Counted from the first letter of the stretch, positions 53,321-63,350 are shown. The stretch is DNA of 64,000 nucleotides from Citrobacter freundii (GCF_011077955.1 NZ_JAALBX010000010.1:1-64000); one strand, 5' to 3'. The notes: generated from the sequence alone by a model not told the origin. Numbers and translations are program-made.

Positions 53321-55495
53321 ATGTCTTTCGTTTTCGATTCCAGGAAAAATTCGTTGCCGCATCGCTCACTGCTGGCAATGTGCATTTGCGCCGCGTTGCC
53401 GGTAAGTACGGCCCTCGCCGCACCGCAATCAGAAGACACCGTGCTGGTGGAAGCCTCTGCCACGAATGCGCCCGTCGAAGACAGTCAGGACTATAGCGTG
53501 AAGACGACCAGTGCCGGCACCAAAATGACACTGGTGCAGCGCGACATTCCGCAGTCAGTAAGCGTGGTGAGCGAACAGCGGATGCAGGATCAAAAACTGC
53601 AAACGTTGGGGGATGTGCTGTCAAATACCACTGGCGTTAGCGCCTCGGTCGCCGACTCCGATCGTATCTCTTATTACTCACGCGGCTTTCTTATTGATAA
53701 CTATATGGTGGACGGCATTCCCACCTTTTTTGAAACTCGTTGGAACCTGGGAGATTCACTTTCAGATACTGCGCTGCTTGAGCGCGTGGAAGTGGTGCGT
53801 GGCGCAACCGGCCTGATGACCGGGCCGGGTAATCCGTCTGCGGCGGTGAATATGGTGCGTAAGCACGCCGACAGCCGCGAATTTAAAAGTGATCTTTCAG
53901 CAGAATACGGCAGCTGGGATAAACAGCGTTATGTCGCCGATGTGCAATCACCGTTAACTGATGACGGCAGAATTCGCGGCCGTATGGTGGCGGGTTACCA
54001 GAATAATGAAAGCTGGCTGGATCGTTATAACAACGAGAAAAAATTCTTCTACGGCGTGCTGGATGTCGATTTGACCGACATGACCCGTTTCTCGGTGGGT
54101 TATGAATATCAGGATATCAACACCGACAGCCAGACATGGGGCGGTTTGCCGCGCTGGTATACCGACGGCAGCTTGATTCGTCACAATAAGCATGACAGCA
54201 CCGCGCCAGGCTGGGCATACAACGATAAAGACTTTAATAAAGTGTTCGCCACCCTCAAACAGAGCTTCGATAACAACTGGGAGCTGACGCTGAACGGCAC
54301 CCATACCGAAATGAATCTCGACAGCAAGGCGCTGTATCTGGACGGGATGGTTGATAAAGCGACCGGTATGATGGAAAGCTATTATGGCGCCAGTTATCCG
54401 GTGGTGGGTGGCACGGGTTATAACACCGGCACGCGTAAAGTCGATGCGCTGGATCTCTACGCCAGTGGGCCGTACGAATTGTTAGGTCGCCAGCATCAGT
54501 TGATGGTGGGCGCCAACTACAGTAAACAGCATAATCGTTATCTCAACGACTGGGCCAATATCTCTTCTGATGAGCTTGGCAGCTATTACGATTACAGCGG
54601 CAACTTCCCGCAAACCGAGTGGCGCGATTTAGCACTGGCACAGGAAGATAAAGTCCATATCAAATCAGCGTATACCGCGACCCGTATTTCTCTTGCCGAC
54701 CCGCTGCATTTGATTGTTGGGGCGCGCTATACCAAGTGGAGTAGCGATACCCTGAGCCAGAACATTGAGAAAAACAACACCACGCCGTATGCCGGTCTGG
54801 TTTTTGATATCAATGAGAACTGGTCTACTTATGCCAGCTATACCTCGGTATTCCAGCCGCAAACCGTACGTGACAGCAGCGGTAAATATCTGTCTCCTGT
54901 CACCGGGAATAACTACGAACTGGGCGTGAAATCCGACTGGATGGACAGCAGACTGACGACGTCTCTGGCAGTATTTCGCGTTGAGCAGAAGAACCTTGGC
55001 GTAAGTACCGGCCAGCCAATCCCGAGCCTGCCAAACGAAACGGCCTATACCGAAGCCGATGGCGTCACCAGTAAAGGTGTTGAGTTTGAAATCAACGGTG
55101 CGCTGACCGACTACTGGCAAATGACCTTTGGCGCAACGCGCTATGTGGCCGAAGACAACGATGGCAAGGCATTCAACCCGAACCTGCCACGCACTACCGT
55201 TAAATTGTTCACCAGCTATAACCTGCCGATGCTGCAACAGCTAACGGTTGGCGGCGGCGTAAACTGGCAAAACCGCGTTTACCAGGATGTCGCCACGCCG
55301 TACGGCACATTCCGTGCTGAACAGGGTAGCTACGCGCTGGTGGACTTGTTCAGTCGCTATCAGGTTACGAAAGATTTCTCGGTTCAGGCGAATCTCAATA
55401 ATCTGTTTGATAAAGAATATGACACGAATGACGGTCAGTCTTATATCTACGGCGCCCCACGTAATTTCTCGGTTACCGCGAATTATCGTTTCTGA
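53321..55495 (+). CDS. fhuE: TonB-dependent ferric-coprogen/rhodotorulic acid receptor FhuE
   Basis: Outer-membrane beta-barrel receptor importing hydroxamate siderophores with TonB energy. The 724-residue precursor has a signal peptide (cleaved after about ALA, residue 33), a TonB-box-like EDTVLVEAS, a plug domain (KMTLVQRDIPQSVSVV to MVRKHADS) and a 22-strand barrel ending in FSVTANYRF with the C-terminal phenylalanine. Similarity to E. coli FhuE (729 residues) runs end to end. In E. coli it also lies between ptsG and hinT. Repeat island C separates it from ptsG. Confidence 0.94.
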   Translation: MSFVFDSRKNSLPHRSLLAMCICAALPVSTALAAPQSEDTVLVEASATNAPVEDSQDYSVKTTSAGTKMTLVQRDIPQSVSVVSEQRMQDQKLQTLGDVLSNTTGVSASVADSDRISYYSRGFLIDNYMVDGIPTFFETRWNLGDSLSDTALLERVEVVRGATGLMTGPGNPSAAVNMVRKHADSREFKSDLSAEYGSWDKQRYVADVQSPLTDDGRIRGRMVAGYQNNESWLDRYNNEKKFFYGVLDVDLTDMTRFSVGYEYQDINTDSQTWGGLPRWYTDGSLIRHNKHDSTAPGWAYNDKDFNKVFATLKQSFDNNWELTLNGTHTEMNLDSKALYLDGMVDKATGMMESYYGASYPVVGGTGYNTGTRKVDALDLYASGPYELLGRQHQLMVGANYSKQHNRYLNDWANISSDELGSYYDYSGNFPQTEWRDLALAQEDKVHIKSAYTATRISLADPLHLIVGARYTKWSSDTLSQNIEKNNTTPYAGLVFDINENWSTYASYTSVFQPQTVRDSSGKYLSPVTGNNYELGVKSDWMDSRLTTSLAVFRVEQKNLGVSTGQPIPSLPNETAYTEADGVTSKGVEFEINGALTDYWQMTFGATRYVAEDNDGKAFNPNLPRTTVKLFTSYNLPMLQQLTVGGGVNWQNRVYQDVATPYGTFRAEQGSYALVDLFSRYQVTKDFSVQANLNNLFDKEYDTNDGQSYIYGAPRNFSVTANYRF

Positions 55496-55610
55496 TTGGC
55501 ATCAGGCGAGCGGAGGAATGGTGTTCGCCAGGCGGCGTTTTGATGCTTAATAGTGGGTTATAAGCATTGGTTGGTCGTTACGTTTAGTGGCGCTGTTACG
55601 AGCGGTGGAA

Positions 55611-55862
55611 GTGTTACGTTCGCCAGGCGTTTGTGGCTCAACGCAGCACTGATGTACGCGAACGTGCAAAGGGGGGTATCGCTCCCCCCTTTGCAATCCC
55701 CGCTCCCGGCCAACAACCTCGCCGCTGCGCGGTTCCCTCGCCTCCATCTCCTCGCTTCAGGTCGGCCGGGATACGGCATCCTGCCTTTCCCGCCCTCAGC
55801 CCCACATCCCTGTGGGGCTGACCTGGCTCGTCAATTGCGTCTCGGCGATGTTGATGCCGGAC
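55611..55862 (+). repeat. Type I repeat unit C1
   Basis: ACGTTCGC / GCGAACGT arms; G6/C6 hairpin at 55666-55694; 10-bp hairpin CAGCCCCACA-TCCC-TGTGGGGCTG at 55797-55820, a compensated variant of the stem in units A1 and C2. Confidence 0.85.
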
Positions 55863-55998
55863 CAGGGCCATCACTGTTATTACAGTGAACGACTTTCTAA
55901 ATCGGCATGACTCCCGTTGAGAGGTTCGCACTCGTCACCGATATCGCCGGGGTATACCCGTATGTGTTGGCTTGGTGAATGTTTATGTGCAGTGGAAG

Positions 55999-56249
55999 TG
56001 TTACGTTCGCAAGACGTTCGTGGCTCAACGCAGCACTGATGTACGCGAACGTGCAAAGGGGGGTATCGCTCCCCCCTTTGCAATCCCCGCTCCCGGCCAA
56101 CAACCTCGCCGCTTCGCGGTGCCCTCGCCTCCGTCTCCTCGCTTCAGGTCGGCCGGGATACGGCATCCTGCCTTTCCCGACCTCAGGCCCGCGTCCATGC
56201 GGGCCTGACCTGGCTCGTCAATTACGCCTCGGCGATGTTGATGCCGGAC
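55999..56249 (+). repeat. Type I repeat unit C2
   Basis: G6/C6 hairpin at 56053-56081, 387 bp from that of C1; CAGGCCCGC-GTCCAT-GCGGGCCTG hairpin at about 56184-56207. Ends in GATGTTGATGCCGGAC. Confidence 0.85.
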
Positions 56250-56366
56250 ACAACCCCACGGCTGACATTTTTGTGTTTTCACTGAGGGATTATTGGCGTT
56301 CCTGTGTGCGTGACTTGGCTCGTCTGTTGCGCTTCGGCGTTATTGATACACAATCCCCACGGCTGG
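56207..56366 (+). repeat. 105-bp tandem repeats after type I unit C2
   Basis: Copies begin at 56207 and 56312, again 105 bp apart; the second has diverged. Confidence 0.8.
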
Positions 56367-56504
56367 AGTTCCTGTGTTGTGTATGGGGGAAGAACTGTCG
56401 CGTTAATGGAATATTCGAAACCAGAGATATATCAAGGAAAACTCACCATGACCGGAGATATTAAACGCCAAAGCACCCCATTCTTCTCAATCCAATATGA
56501 TCGC

Positions 56505-56767
56505 AGTGATGGGTTTTCATTCCCCCATCGGAACCGCCGACACGATGGCCGGATGACGAGGGCTGGCGGCAGGGAAGCCGCCAGAGGGCGTGAGCCACAG
56601 GGATGTGGCGTCGCGCCCGGTCCGAAGGCAGAGGCCATGAGTGGAGGGCACCGCGAAGCGGCGGTGACGTCAGGGGGAGCCGGGGTCGCCAGGGGGGCGG
56701 CGGCGAGCCCCCCTGGCACGTTCGCGTAAGACCATGCCATGTGGGGCAACCCACTTTTAGCGAACGG
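56505..56767 (-). repeat. Type II repeat unit C1
   Basis: Nearly identical to units A1 and A2, with GCCAGGGGGGC / GCCCCCCTGGC and the ATCCC-loop hairpin retained. Confidence 0.85.
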
Positions 56768-56883
56768 AACTATTCCACTACATTTCTACAGGCAATTTGC
56801 TGCTGCCAAAGCAAACGAAACCATCCCACCAGACCCGAATGAGCCCTTCCCACCCAGCAAAAAGCACACTTTTTTAATCAAAC

Positions 56884-57155
56884 ACCCTCACAGGGATGGG
56901 TTTTCACTCCCCCATCGGAACCGCCGACACGATGGACGGGTGACGAGGGCTGGCGGCAGGGAAGCCGCCAGAGGGCGTGAGTCACAGGGATGTGGCGTCG
57001 CGCCCGGTCCGAAGGCAGAGGCCGTGAGTGGAGGGCACCGCGAAGCGGCGGTGACGTCAGGGGGAGCCGGGGTCGCCAGGGCGGCGGCGGCGAGCCCCCC
57101 TGGCACGTTCGCGTAAGACCATGCCGCGTGAGGCAACCCACTTTTAGCGAACGGA
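56884..57155 (-). repeat. Type II repeat unit C2
   Basis: 387 bp from unit C1. One G in the run has become C (CCAGGGCGGC on +), breaking one pair of the G hairpin; the rest is conserved. Confidence 0.85.
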
Positions 57156-57303
57156 ACCATTCTACAAAACTCATTCTGGCAAGTGGCTCGCCGCCAAAGC
57201 GAACATAACCATTCCACAAAACTCACTCTCGCAAGTGGCTCGCCGCCAAAGCGAACAACAACACCTTTTAAAACCCCCATGGGGCATATTCTGAACCCAG
57301 AAA

Positions 57304-57329
57304 TAAAAAAGGGAGCCTTTCGGCTCCCT
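57304..57329 (-). terminator. Rho-independent terminator of ptsG
   Basis: On the - strand GGGAGCC-GAAA-GGCTCCC is followed by a T run, about 20 bp after the ptsG stop. Confidence 0.92.
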
Positions 57330-57349
57330 CAGTTCTCCCCAAACCACAC

Positions 57350-58783
57350 TTAGCTGTTACGGATGTACTCATCCATTTCAGTTTTCAGGTTATCGGATTT
57401 AGTCCCGAAAATTGCCTGAACGCCTGAACCAGCAACCACCACACCTGCAGCGCCCAGTTTTTTCAGGCCAGGCTGATCAACTTTCGCGACATCCGCCACG
57501 CTTACACGCAGACGGGTGATGCACGCATCCAGGTTAGTGATGTTTTCTTTACCGCCGAAAGCCGCAACCAGAGCCGGAGCCATTTCGCTGGTGCCCGTAG
57601 TTTTCGCGTCTTCGGTTGCATCTTCACGACCTGGGGTTTTCAGGTCCAGCGCTTTGATAAGCACGCGGAAGATGGTGTAGTAAACGATAGCGTAGCCTGC
57701 ACCAATAATCGGGAACAGCCACAGCTTGCTGCTGTTACCGGACAGCACGATAAAGTCGATCAGACCGTGTGAGAACGACGTACCGTCACGCATACCCAGC
57801 AGGATACAGATCGGGAATGCCAGGCCTGCCAGAATCGCGTGGATTACATACAGGATTGGCGCAACGAACATAAAGGAGAACTCGATCGGCTCGGTGATAC
57901 CGGTCAGGAACGAGGTCAACGCAGCGGAGATCATGATACCGCCGACTTTAGCGCGGTTTTCAGGCTTCGCTGAGTGCCAAATGGCAATCGCGGCAGCTGG
58001 CAGACCGTACATTTTAAACAGGAAGCCACCAGACAGCATGCCCGCGGTTTTGTCACCCGCCATATAACGCGGGATATCGCCGTGGAACACCTGACCTGCA
58101 GCGTTGGTGTATTCGCCAATCTGCATCTGGAAAGGAACGTTCCAGATATGGTGCAGACCGAACGGCACCAGGCAGCGTTCGATGAAGCCGTAAATACCAA
58201 ACGCGACCACCGGGTTCTGATAAGCAGCCCATTGGGAGAAGCTCTGGATAGCCGAGCCAATCGGCGGCCAAATGAAGGACAGGATAACGCCTGTGAAGAT
58301 CGCAGCCAGACCAGAAATGATCGGCACGAAACGTTTACCGGCGAAGAAGCCCAGATATTCAGGAAGCTTGATACGGTAGAAACGGTTGAACATATAGGCC
58401 GCAATCGCGCCCGAGATGATCCCACCGAGTACACCAGTATCCGCGAGGTGTTTACTCGCGATCTCTTCCGGTGGAAGGTGCAGAACCAGCGGGGCTACTA
58501 CCGCCATGGTTTTCACCATGATGCCGTAAGCGACGACAGCGGCAAGGGCGGAAACGCCATCGTTATTGGTAAAGCCAAGCGCGACACCAATGGCGAAAAT
58601 CAACGGCATGTTGGCGAAAACCGAACCGCCCGCTTCTGCCATAACATGGGAAACCACGGCTGGCAGCCAGCTGAAGTTTGCGGAACCGACACCCAGCAGA
58701 ATACCTGCGATAGGGAGTACGGAAACCGGTAGCATCAGCGATTTACCCACCTTTTGCAGGTTAGCAAATGCATTCTTAAACAT
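57350..58783 (-). CDS. ptsG: Glucose-specific PTS enzyme IIBC
   Basis: Inner-membrane glucose transporter that phosphorylates glucose on entry, receiving phosphate from EIIA-Glc. The IIC domain (about residues 1-385, some ten helices, ending in the region [17 protein letters not shown]) is followed by the IIB domain with the phosphorylated cysteine in [13 protein letters not shown]. From ATG 58783 ([20 protein letters not shown]) the length is 477 residues, identical to E. coli; the frame is open to 58831 but the leader there is the conserved untranslated region. Confidence 0.97.
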   Translation of the reverse strand: MFKNAFANLQKVGKSLMLPVSVLPIAGILLGVGSANFSWLPAVVSHVMAEAGGSVFANMPLIFAIGVALGFTNNDGVSALAAVVAYGIMVKTMAVVAPLVLHLPPEEIASKHLADTGVLGGIISGAIAAYMFNRFYRIKLPEYLGFFAGKRFVPIISGLAAIFTGVILSFIWPPIGSAIQSFSQWAAYQNPVVAFGIYGFIERCLVPFGLHHIWNVPFQMQIGEYTNAAGQVFHGDIPRYMAGDKTAGMLSGGFLFKMYGLPAAAIAIWHSAKPENRAKVGGIMISAALTSFLTGITEPIEFSFMFVAPILYVIHAILAGLAFPICILLGMRDGTSFSHGLIDFIVLSGNSSKLWLFPIIGAGYAIVYYTIFRVLIKALDLKTPGREDATEDAKTTGTSEMAPALVAAFGGKENITNLDACITRLRVSVADVAKVDQPGLKKLGAAGVVVAGSGVQAIFGTKSDNLKTEMDEYIRNS

Positions 58784-58806
58784 AATAGAGAGTGCTCCTG
58801 AGTATG
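58784..58806 (-). promoter_or_regulatory. Probable SgrS sRNA pairing site in the ptsG leader
   Basis: The mRNA just before the ptsG AUG reads ACTCAGGAGCACTCTCTATT, essentially the E. coli segment that pairs with SgrS and includes the Shine-Dalgarno AGGAG. Conservation suggests the glucose-phosphate stress response acts on this gene. Confidence 0.7.
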
Positions 58807-59005
58807 AGTGCTTTTTACGCGATATACGCATCAGCCTGTGGGGAGAGACAGGCCATAATCAGGCATCTAAGTGCCCTTTATTTATTACGAAGAGTAAAAT
58901 AAATAGGCTCAACATTGTTTGACAGCTATCACGTTTCAGCAAAGCGCAGGTCAAAAACTTGCATTTCTTTACATTTGGGATGTCTAAATGTGTCAAAACA
59001 ATGCG

Positions 59006-59029
59006 TCACCGCCTGTTTTCAGGCGGTGA
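59006..59029. terminator. 10-bp perfect hairpin between ycfH and ptsG
   Basis: TCACCGCCTG / CAGGCGGTGA with a TTTT loop, about 60 bp past the ycfH stop. The following U tract on the - strand is interrupted, so termination efficiency is uncertain. Confidence 0.55.
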
Positions 59030-59087
59030 ACTTTACTCGCTTTGATTATTAATTACGAGCTTTAAAATAACCCGGAGCGCCAGCCAA

Positions 59088-59876
59088 TCAGGCGAGATGA
59101 GAGAGGTCGAGATGGAAGAGTTCGCAGAAATTACGCGTGGTTACGCGCGCCAGTTCTTCTACAGAAACCCCTTTAAGCACCGCCATGTATTCAGCGACAT
59201 CTCTCACTAACGCAGGCTGGTTCTCTTTACCGCGATGAGGGACTGGCGTAAGCCAGGGGGAGTCCGTTTCAATCAGTAACCGGTCAAGCGGCACATAGCG
59301 CGCAGCATCACGTATTTGCTCTGCATTACGAAACGTCACGATACCTGAAAACGAAATATACATTCCAAGATCGAGAAGTTTCGCCGCCGTTTCCTTGTCC
59401 TCAGTAAAACAGTGTAGTACGCCACCGCATTCCGTCACCCTTTCCTCACGCAGAATCGTCAGGGTATCTTCACGGGCATCGCGGGTGTGAACAATCACGG
59501 GTTTTTTCAGCTCACCACCAATCCGCAAATGCTGGCGGAAGGCTTCCTGCTGCTGGAGCCGGGTTTCGGGGGTGTAATAATAATCAAGCCCGGTTTCTCC
59601 CATTGCCACAACGCGCGGATCCGCTGCCAGTTGGCGCAACTGCTCAACATCCCAGGCTTCGTCCTGATTGAGCGGATGCACGCCGCAAGAATAGGCAACG
59701 TTTTCTCGCTCGCCTATCAGATCGCGCATCGCCTGATAGCCCGGCAATGTGGTTGCCACCGCGAGGCAAAACTTCACATCACGCAAAGCGGCTTTTTCCA
59801 GTACATCATCAACGCTTTCATGCAGCGTTTTATAATCCAGCCCATCAAGGTGGCAGTGTGAATCAACTAAAAACAT
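59088..59876 (-). CDS. ycfH: TatD-family metal-dependent hydrolase YcfH
   Basis: A 262-residue TIM-barrel metallohydrolase of the TatD DNase family; the N-terminal metal ligands are in VDSHCHLDGL, others in MGETGLDYYY, VIVHTRDA, LHCFTE and LIETDSPWL. The family includes 3'-5' DNases and D-aminoacyl-tRNA deacylases; the precise role of YcfH is unsettled. Start ATG 59876 (MFLVDSHCHL) follows holB by 8 bp; the frame is open further upstream. It ends the pabC-mltG-tmk-holB-ycfH operon. Confidence 0.93.
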   Translation of the reverse strand: MFLVDSHCHLDGLDYKTLHESVDDVLEKAALRDVKFCLAVATTLPGYQAMRDLIGERENVAYSCGVHPLNQDEAWDVEQLRQLAADPRVVAMGETGLDYYYTPETRLQQQEAFRQHLRIGGELKKPVIVHTRDAREDTLTILREERVTECGGVLHCFTEDKETAAKLLDLGMYISFSGIVTFRNAEQIRDAARYVPLDRLLIETDSPWLTPVPHRGKENQPALVRDVAEYMAVLKGVSVEELARVTTRNFCELFHLDLSHLA

Positions 59877-59884
59877 ATCGTCTC

Positions 59885-60892
59885 TCAGAGGTGGGAATAC
59901 GGGTTCGGGGAACCAGTACGCCACACCTGTTCCCAGGTTAAGAGTAGTTCAGTAAGCATCAGTTCGCGGTTAAGACCGGCGACCGAAGAAAGTTGTTCGC
60001 GGCAGCGCAGCGCCTGCGTCAACATGCTTTGAAGCACATTTTCCGATAAAGACGCCGCGAGCAGTTGGCTGTATGCGGTTAAATCGTTATGGGTAACGTA
60101 AGCGCCGGCACCCTGCCCGCTTTTAAGCGCGTCCAGTAACAGCGCCGCCAGCCAGTGCAAACGCATCAACACATCGTCATGATGCAATTCAGGCAACAGC
60201 GCCAGCGCATCACGGGTATTGACCGCTTTTTCCAGAGTCTCCGCGAGGCGCTGACGATGCGGCCAGGCAGGATTTTGCAGTAACGCTAACGCTGCTGCCG
60301 GCGCACCGCCGGTTAAACGTAAGGCCGCGATACGCTGTGGCTGCGGCGCATCGCACTCCCGCGCAAGCCAGGCCTCTGCCCAATGATCTTCAGGCGGAGG
60401 TAAATGCCAGTACAGACAGCGGCTGCGTAAGGTTGCGGGTAGGCGATCCGGATTGCGGCAACCTAACATAAACCAGGTTTTTTCCGGCGGCTCTTCCAGC
60501 GTTTTCAACAGCGCATTGGCTGCGGCTTCCGTTAACTGCTCAGCATCCCTTAGCCACACCACTTTAGCGCCGCCAAGCCGGGCATGGTCGTAGAGTTTTT
60601 CCGTGACCTCGCGGATGGCGTCAATACCCAACGCGGCTTTGCCTTTTTCCGGTTCAGGGGCGTAATAATCAGGGTGCGTCTGAGCCTGCATTAACTGGCA
60701 GGCACGACATTGCCCGCAGCTTTTAAGACCATCGGGCTTCTGGCACATCAGCCAGCGGCTGATGGCATAGATGAGCGCATCGTCGCCCATTCCCGGCAAA
60801 GCATGAACAAGTAACGCATGGTGACCACGACCAGCCTGGTGATTACCAACCAGTTGTTCATAGGCAGGACGAAGCCATGGGTACCATTTCAT
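59885..60892 (-). CDS. holB: DNA polymerase III delta prime subunit
   Basis: Stator subunit of the clamp loader, needed to load the beta sliding clamp. The 335-residue protein has a AAA+-like domain with a degenerate P-loop (HALPGMGDDALIY), as expected for the ATP-inactive delta prime subunit. A zinc module is seen in CGQCRACQLMQAQTHPDY, together with the SRC-type motif LRSRCLYW. The start ATG overlaps the tmk stop by one base (TAATG). Confidence 0.96.
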   Translation of the reverse strand: MKWYPWLRPAYEQLVGNHQAGRGHHALLVHALPGMGDDALIYAISRWLMCQKPDGLKSCGQCRACQLMQAQTHPDYYAPEPEKGKAALGIDAIREVTEKLYDHARLGGAKVVWLRDAEQLTEAAANALLKTLEEPPEKTWFMLGCRNPDRLPATLRSRCLYWHLPPPEDHWAEAWLARECDAPQPQRIAALRLTGGAPAAALALLQNPAWPHRQRLAETLEKAVNTRDALALLPELHHDDVLMRLHWLAALLLDALKSGQGAGAYVTHNDLTAYSQLLAASLSENVLQSMLTQALRCREQLSSVAGLNRELMLTELLLTWEQVWRTGSPNPYSHL

Positions 60893-61527
60893 TACGCAAG
60901 CTCCCTGACCCAGCGCGTAACGGTTTCACGGATAGCGCGGGTGACATCTTCCAGCGACTGCGTGGCATCAATGGTTTTGATACGGCTGTCGGCTGCCGCC
61001 AGTTCCAGATACCGCGCGCGGGTACGATGGAAGAAATCAAACGATTCCTGCTCAATGCGGTCAAGCTCGCCCCGGGCGCGAGCACGTTTGAGGCCGACCA
61101 CGGGATCGACGTCCAGATATAATGTCAGGTCCGGCGCGAAATCGCCCAGCACGGCCTGGCGTAACGTTTTTAAAAGGTTCGCATCGATACCACGTCCACC
61201 GCCCTGATAGGCCTGGGTCGAGAGGTCGTGGCGGTCGCCAATCACCCATGCGCCCCGGGCCAGCGCCGGTTTAATCACGGTTTCAACCAGTTGCACCCGC
61301 GCGGCGTAAAACAACAGCACTTCGGCTTTATCTGTAATGATTTCGTCACCGACGGATTGAATATCGAGCACCAGACTGCGCAACTTTTCCGCAAGGATTG
61401 TCCCGCCAGGCTCGCGAGTAAATTCCATGTCGACGATACCGAGCGATTTCAGCGTTTCAACCACAACATTCCGCGCAGTGGTCTTCCCTGCACCCTCTAA
61501 TCCTTCAATGACAATGTACTTAGCCAT
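60892..61527 (-). CDS. tmk: Thymidylate kinase
   Basis: Phosphorylates dTMP to dTDP in dTTP synthesis. The P-loop is [14 protein letters not shown], the DRX motif is in [19 protein letters not shown] and the base-recognition FTREPGG is present. Length 211 residues (E. coli 213). Its start overlaps the mltG stop by 8 bp. Confidence 0.97.
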   Translation of the reverse strand: MAKYIVIEGLEGAGKTTARNVVVETLKSLGIVDMEFTREPGGTILAEKLRSLVLDIQSVGDEIITDKAEVLLFYAARVQLVETVIKPALARGAWVIGDRHDLSTQAYQGGGRGIDANLLKTLRQAVLGDFAPDLTLYLDVDPVVGLKRARARGELDRIEQESFDFFHRTRARYLELAAADSRIKTIDATQSLEDVTRAIRETVTRWVRELA

Positions 61528-62539
61528 CTTTTTCCTTCATAACTTTCAGATAGTCCTGCACCGACTTATTGTGGTCCGCGAGGTTGGTATTAAATGTGTG
61601 CCCGCCGTTGCCGTCTGCGACAAAATAAAGATACGGCGTTTTGGCAGGTTTCGCGGCAGCCATCAGCGAGGCATTGCCGGGAATGGCAATAGGCCCCGGC
61701 GGTAAACCGTTAATGATATACGTGTTATAAGGCGTTGGCGTGTCCAGCGCTTTGCGGGTCAGATTACCTTCATAACTTTCGCCCATGCCGTAAATCACTG
61801 TCGGATCGGTTTGTAAACGCATTCCGATGCGCAGGCGGTTTACGAACACCGAGGCTACTTCCGGGCGTTCGCTGGCAAGCGCCGTTTCTTTTTCTATGAT
61901 CGACGCCATGGTCAGCAACTGTTCTTTGTCCTGGTACGGTAACCCTTCGGCTCTGGCGTTCCAGGCTTCATCAACGGCTTTTACCATACGCAGGTGCGCG
62001 CGTTTAAGCAAAGCGACGTCTGTCGTGTTCGCGCTATAAAGCCAGGTATCCGGATAAAACCAGCCTTCAATGGATTTCGACGTATCGAAACCGAGCGCGT
62101 CGGCCACGGTCTCATACTTGTCATCTTTCAGGGTGTGCTTGATATAAGGCGCGTCGCGCAATTTAGCAAGCCAGTCGCTCAGGCGCATACCTTCCACAAA
62201 ACGTAACGGGAACTGTGCTTCTTTACCGCTTTCCAGCAATTTCAGCATATCGCGCACGGTCATATCCGGTGTGAAACGATAGGTACCGGCTTTGAAATGG
62301 GAAAGTTGTGGCTCAACTTTCAGCAGCCACTGGAAAACACGCGGGCGATTGATGATTTTCTCATCCGACAGCTGATTCCCCAGTGCCAGACGGCCTGTAC
62401 CGGCTTTAAGGGTGAAGATGGTCTCTTGCGAAATCAGCAGGCGGCTATCGGCAAGTTGACGTACTTTCCAGTAACCGACGCCTGCGGCAATGGCAAGCGC
62501 GACAATAAACAGCAAAACAAAACGCAGCATTTTCTTCAT
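61520..62539 (-). CDS. mltG: Endolytic murein transglycosylase MltG
   Basis: Inner-membrane endolytic transglycosylase thought to cut nascent glycan strands and set their length. One N-terminal transmembrane helix (about 5-23), a LysM-like region, then the YceG domain with the catalytic glutamate in [10 protein letters not shown] and the conserved DPTVIYGMG and [15 protein letters not shown]. Length 339 residues (E. coli 340). It sits between pabC and tmk, as in E. coli. Confidence 0.96.
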   Translation of the reverse strand: MKKMLRFVLLFIVALAIAAGVGYWKVRQLADSRLLISQETIFTLKAGTGRLALGNQLSDEKIINRPRVFQWLLKVEPQLSHFKAGTYRFTPDMTVRDMLKLLESGKEAQFPLRFVEGMRLSDWLAKLRDAPYIKHTLKDDKYETVADALGFDTSKSIEGWFYPDTWLYSANTTDVALLKRAHLRMVKAVDEAWNARAEGLPYQDKEQLLTMASIIEKETALASERPEVASVFVNRLRIGMRLQTDPTVIYGMGESYEGNLTRKALDTPTPYNTYIINGLPPGPIAIPGNASLMAAAKPAKTPYLYFVADGNGGHTFNTNLADHNKSVQDYLKVMKEKDG

Positions 62540-62549
62540 GGGTTCGATA

Positions 62550-63350
62550 CTACTCGCAAAGGGGAGCTAAATAGCAGTACGCATCACGTGATACGTAATG
62601 TGTCTTCATGGCCAAATTCACCGGAACAAGTGGCATAAGCGCATTACAGATAAATACCTCATCCGCCGTTTCAAGGGTGCTCGCAGGCTCATACACTTCT
62701 TCCACCTGCCAGGGGCTTTCTGCCAGCAACGCAAGAATATGCTGGCGCATTAGCCCGTTCACGCCTGCGTTATCGAGGCGCGGCGTGAAGATGCGCTGAC
62801 CTTTACGCCAGAAGAGATTGGCGGCGCAGCATTCAATAAGCCAGCCATCGCTGTCTTGCACCAGCGCTTCTTGCGCAGTGGTGGTATCGAGATGGCGACG
62901 AATCAAAACTTGTTCCAGCCGGTTAAGATGCTTTAAACCTGCCAGCAGAGGGTTGCGGCCAAGCTGCACAGGACTCTTTGTGAGCGTAATACCCTGCTCC
63001 CGCCACTGCCGGTAATGCTCAGGATAAGGCGACGCATATATCAGGCGATTTGGCGTCTCACATCCTTCAGAGCTGTAACCTCGCCCCCCCGCGCCACGAG
63101 TGATAATCACTTTTAACACCGCCTGCTGGTGATCGTTGGCAACAGTGCGCATTTCTTCTCGCAGCACGTCGCTATCAGGCAGGGGGATACTGAGCCTGCC
63201 GCAGGCCTCAGTAAGGCGATTAATGTGCGCGTCAAACAGTCGAATATCGCCCTCGTTAACCCATGCCGTGGTGAAGCAGCCATCGCCAAATTGAATCCCA
63301 CGATCGTAAGCCGTCAACGTATCTTGCCATGTGCCATTAATTAAGAACAT
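62550..63350 (-). CDS. pabC: Aminodeoxychorismate lyase PabC
   Basis: PLP enzyme releasing pyruvate from 4-amino-4-deoxychorismate to give p-aminobenzoate for folate. The class IV aminotransferase fold shows [16 protein letters not shown] near the start, the PLP lysine in [16 protein letters not shown], and the region [13 protein letters not shown]. Length 266 residues (E. coli 269). First complete gene of the operon after fabF. Confidence 0.95.
   Translation of the reverse strand: MFLINGTWQDTLTAYDRGIQFGDGCFTTAWVNEGDIRLFDAHINRLTEACGRLSIPLPDSDVLREEMRTVANDHQQAVLKVIITRGAGGRGYSSEGCETPNRLIYASPYPEHYRQWREQGITLTKSPVQLGRNPLLAGLKHLNRLEQVLIRRHLDTTTAQEALVQDSDGWLIECCAANLFWRKGQRIFTPRLDNAGVNGLMRQHILALLAESPWQVEEVYEPASTLETADEVFICNALMPLVPVNLAMKTHYVSRDAYCYLAPLCE

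Larger units (their letters stand above)
55600..57275. repeat. Repeat island C (2 type I + 2 type II units)
   Basis: About 1.7 kb of non-coding repeat between the convergent genes fhuE and ptsG, an interval in which E. coli has no comparable sequence. Order: type I (55611), spacer with GTGGAGAGGTTCG-like sequence, type I (55999), 105-bp tandem copies (56207), a connector different from that of islands A and B, type II (56505), spacer, type II (56884), and short AAAGCGAAC-type repeats. Both type I units and both type II units are spaced 387 bp. The arrangement duplicates island A. Confidence 0.9.

Noticed and set aside
57974-58732. 252-codon + strand frame opposite ptsG
   Set aside because: Antisense shadow of the IIC domain of ptsG.
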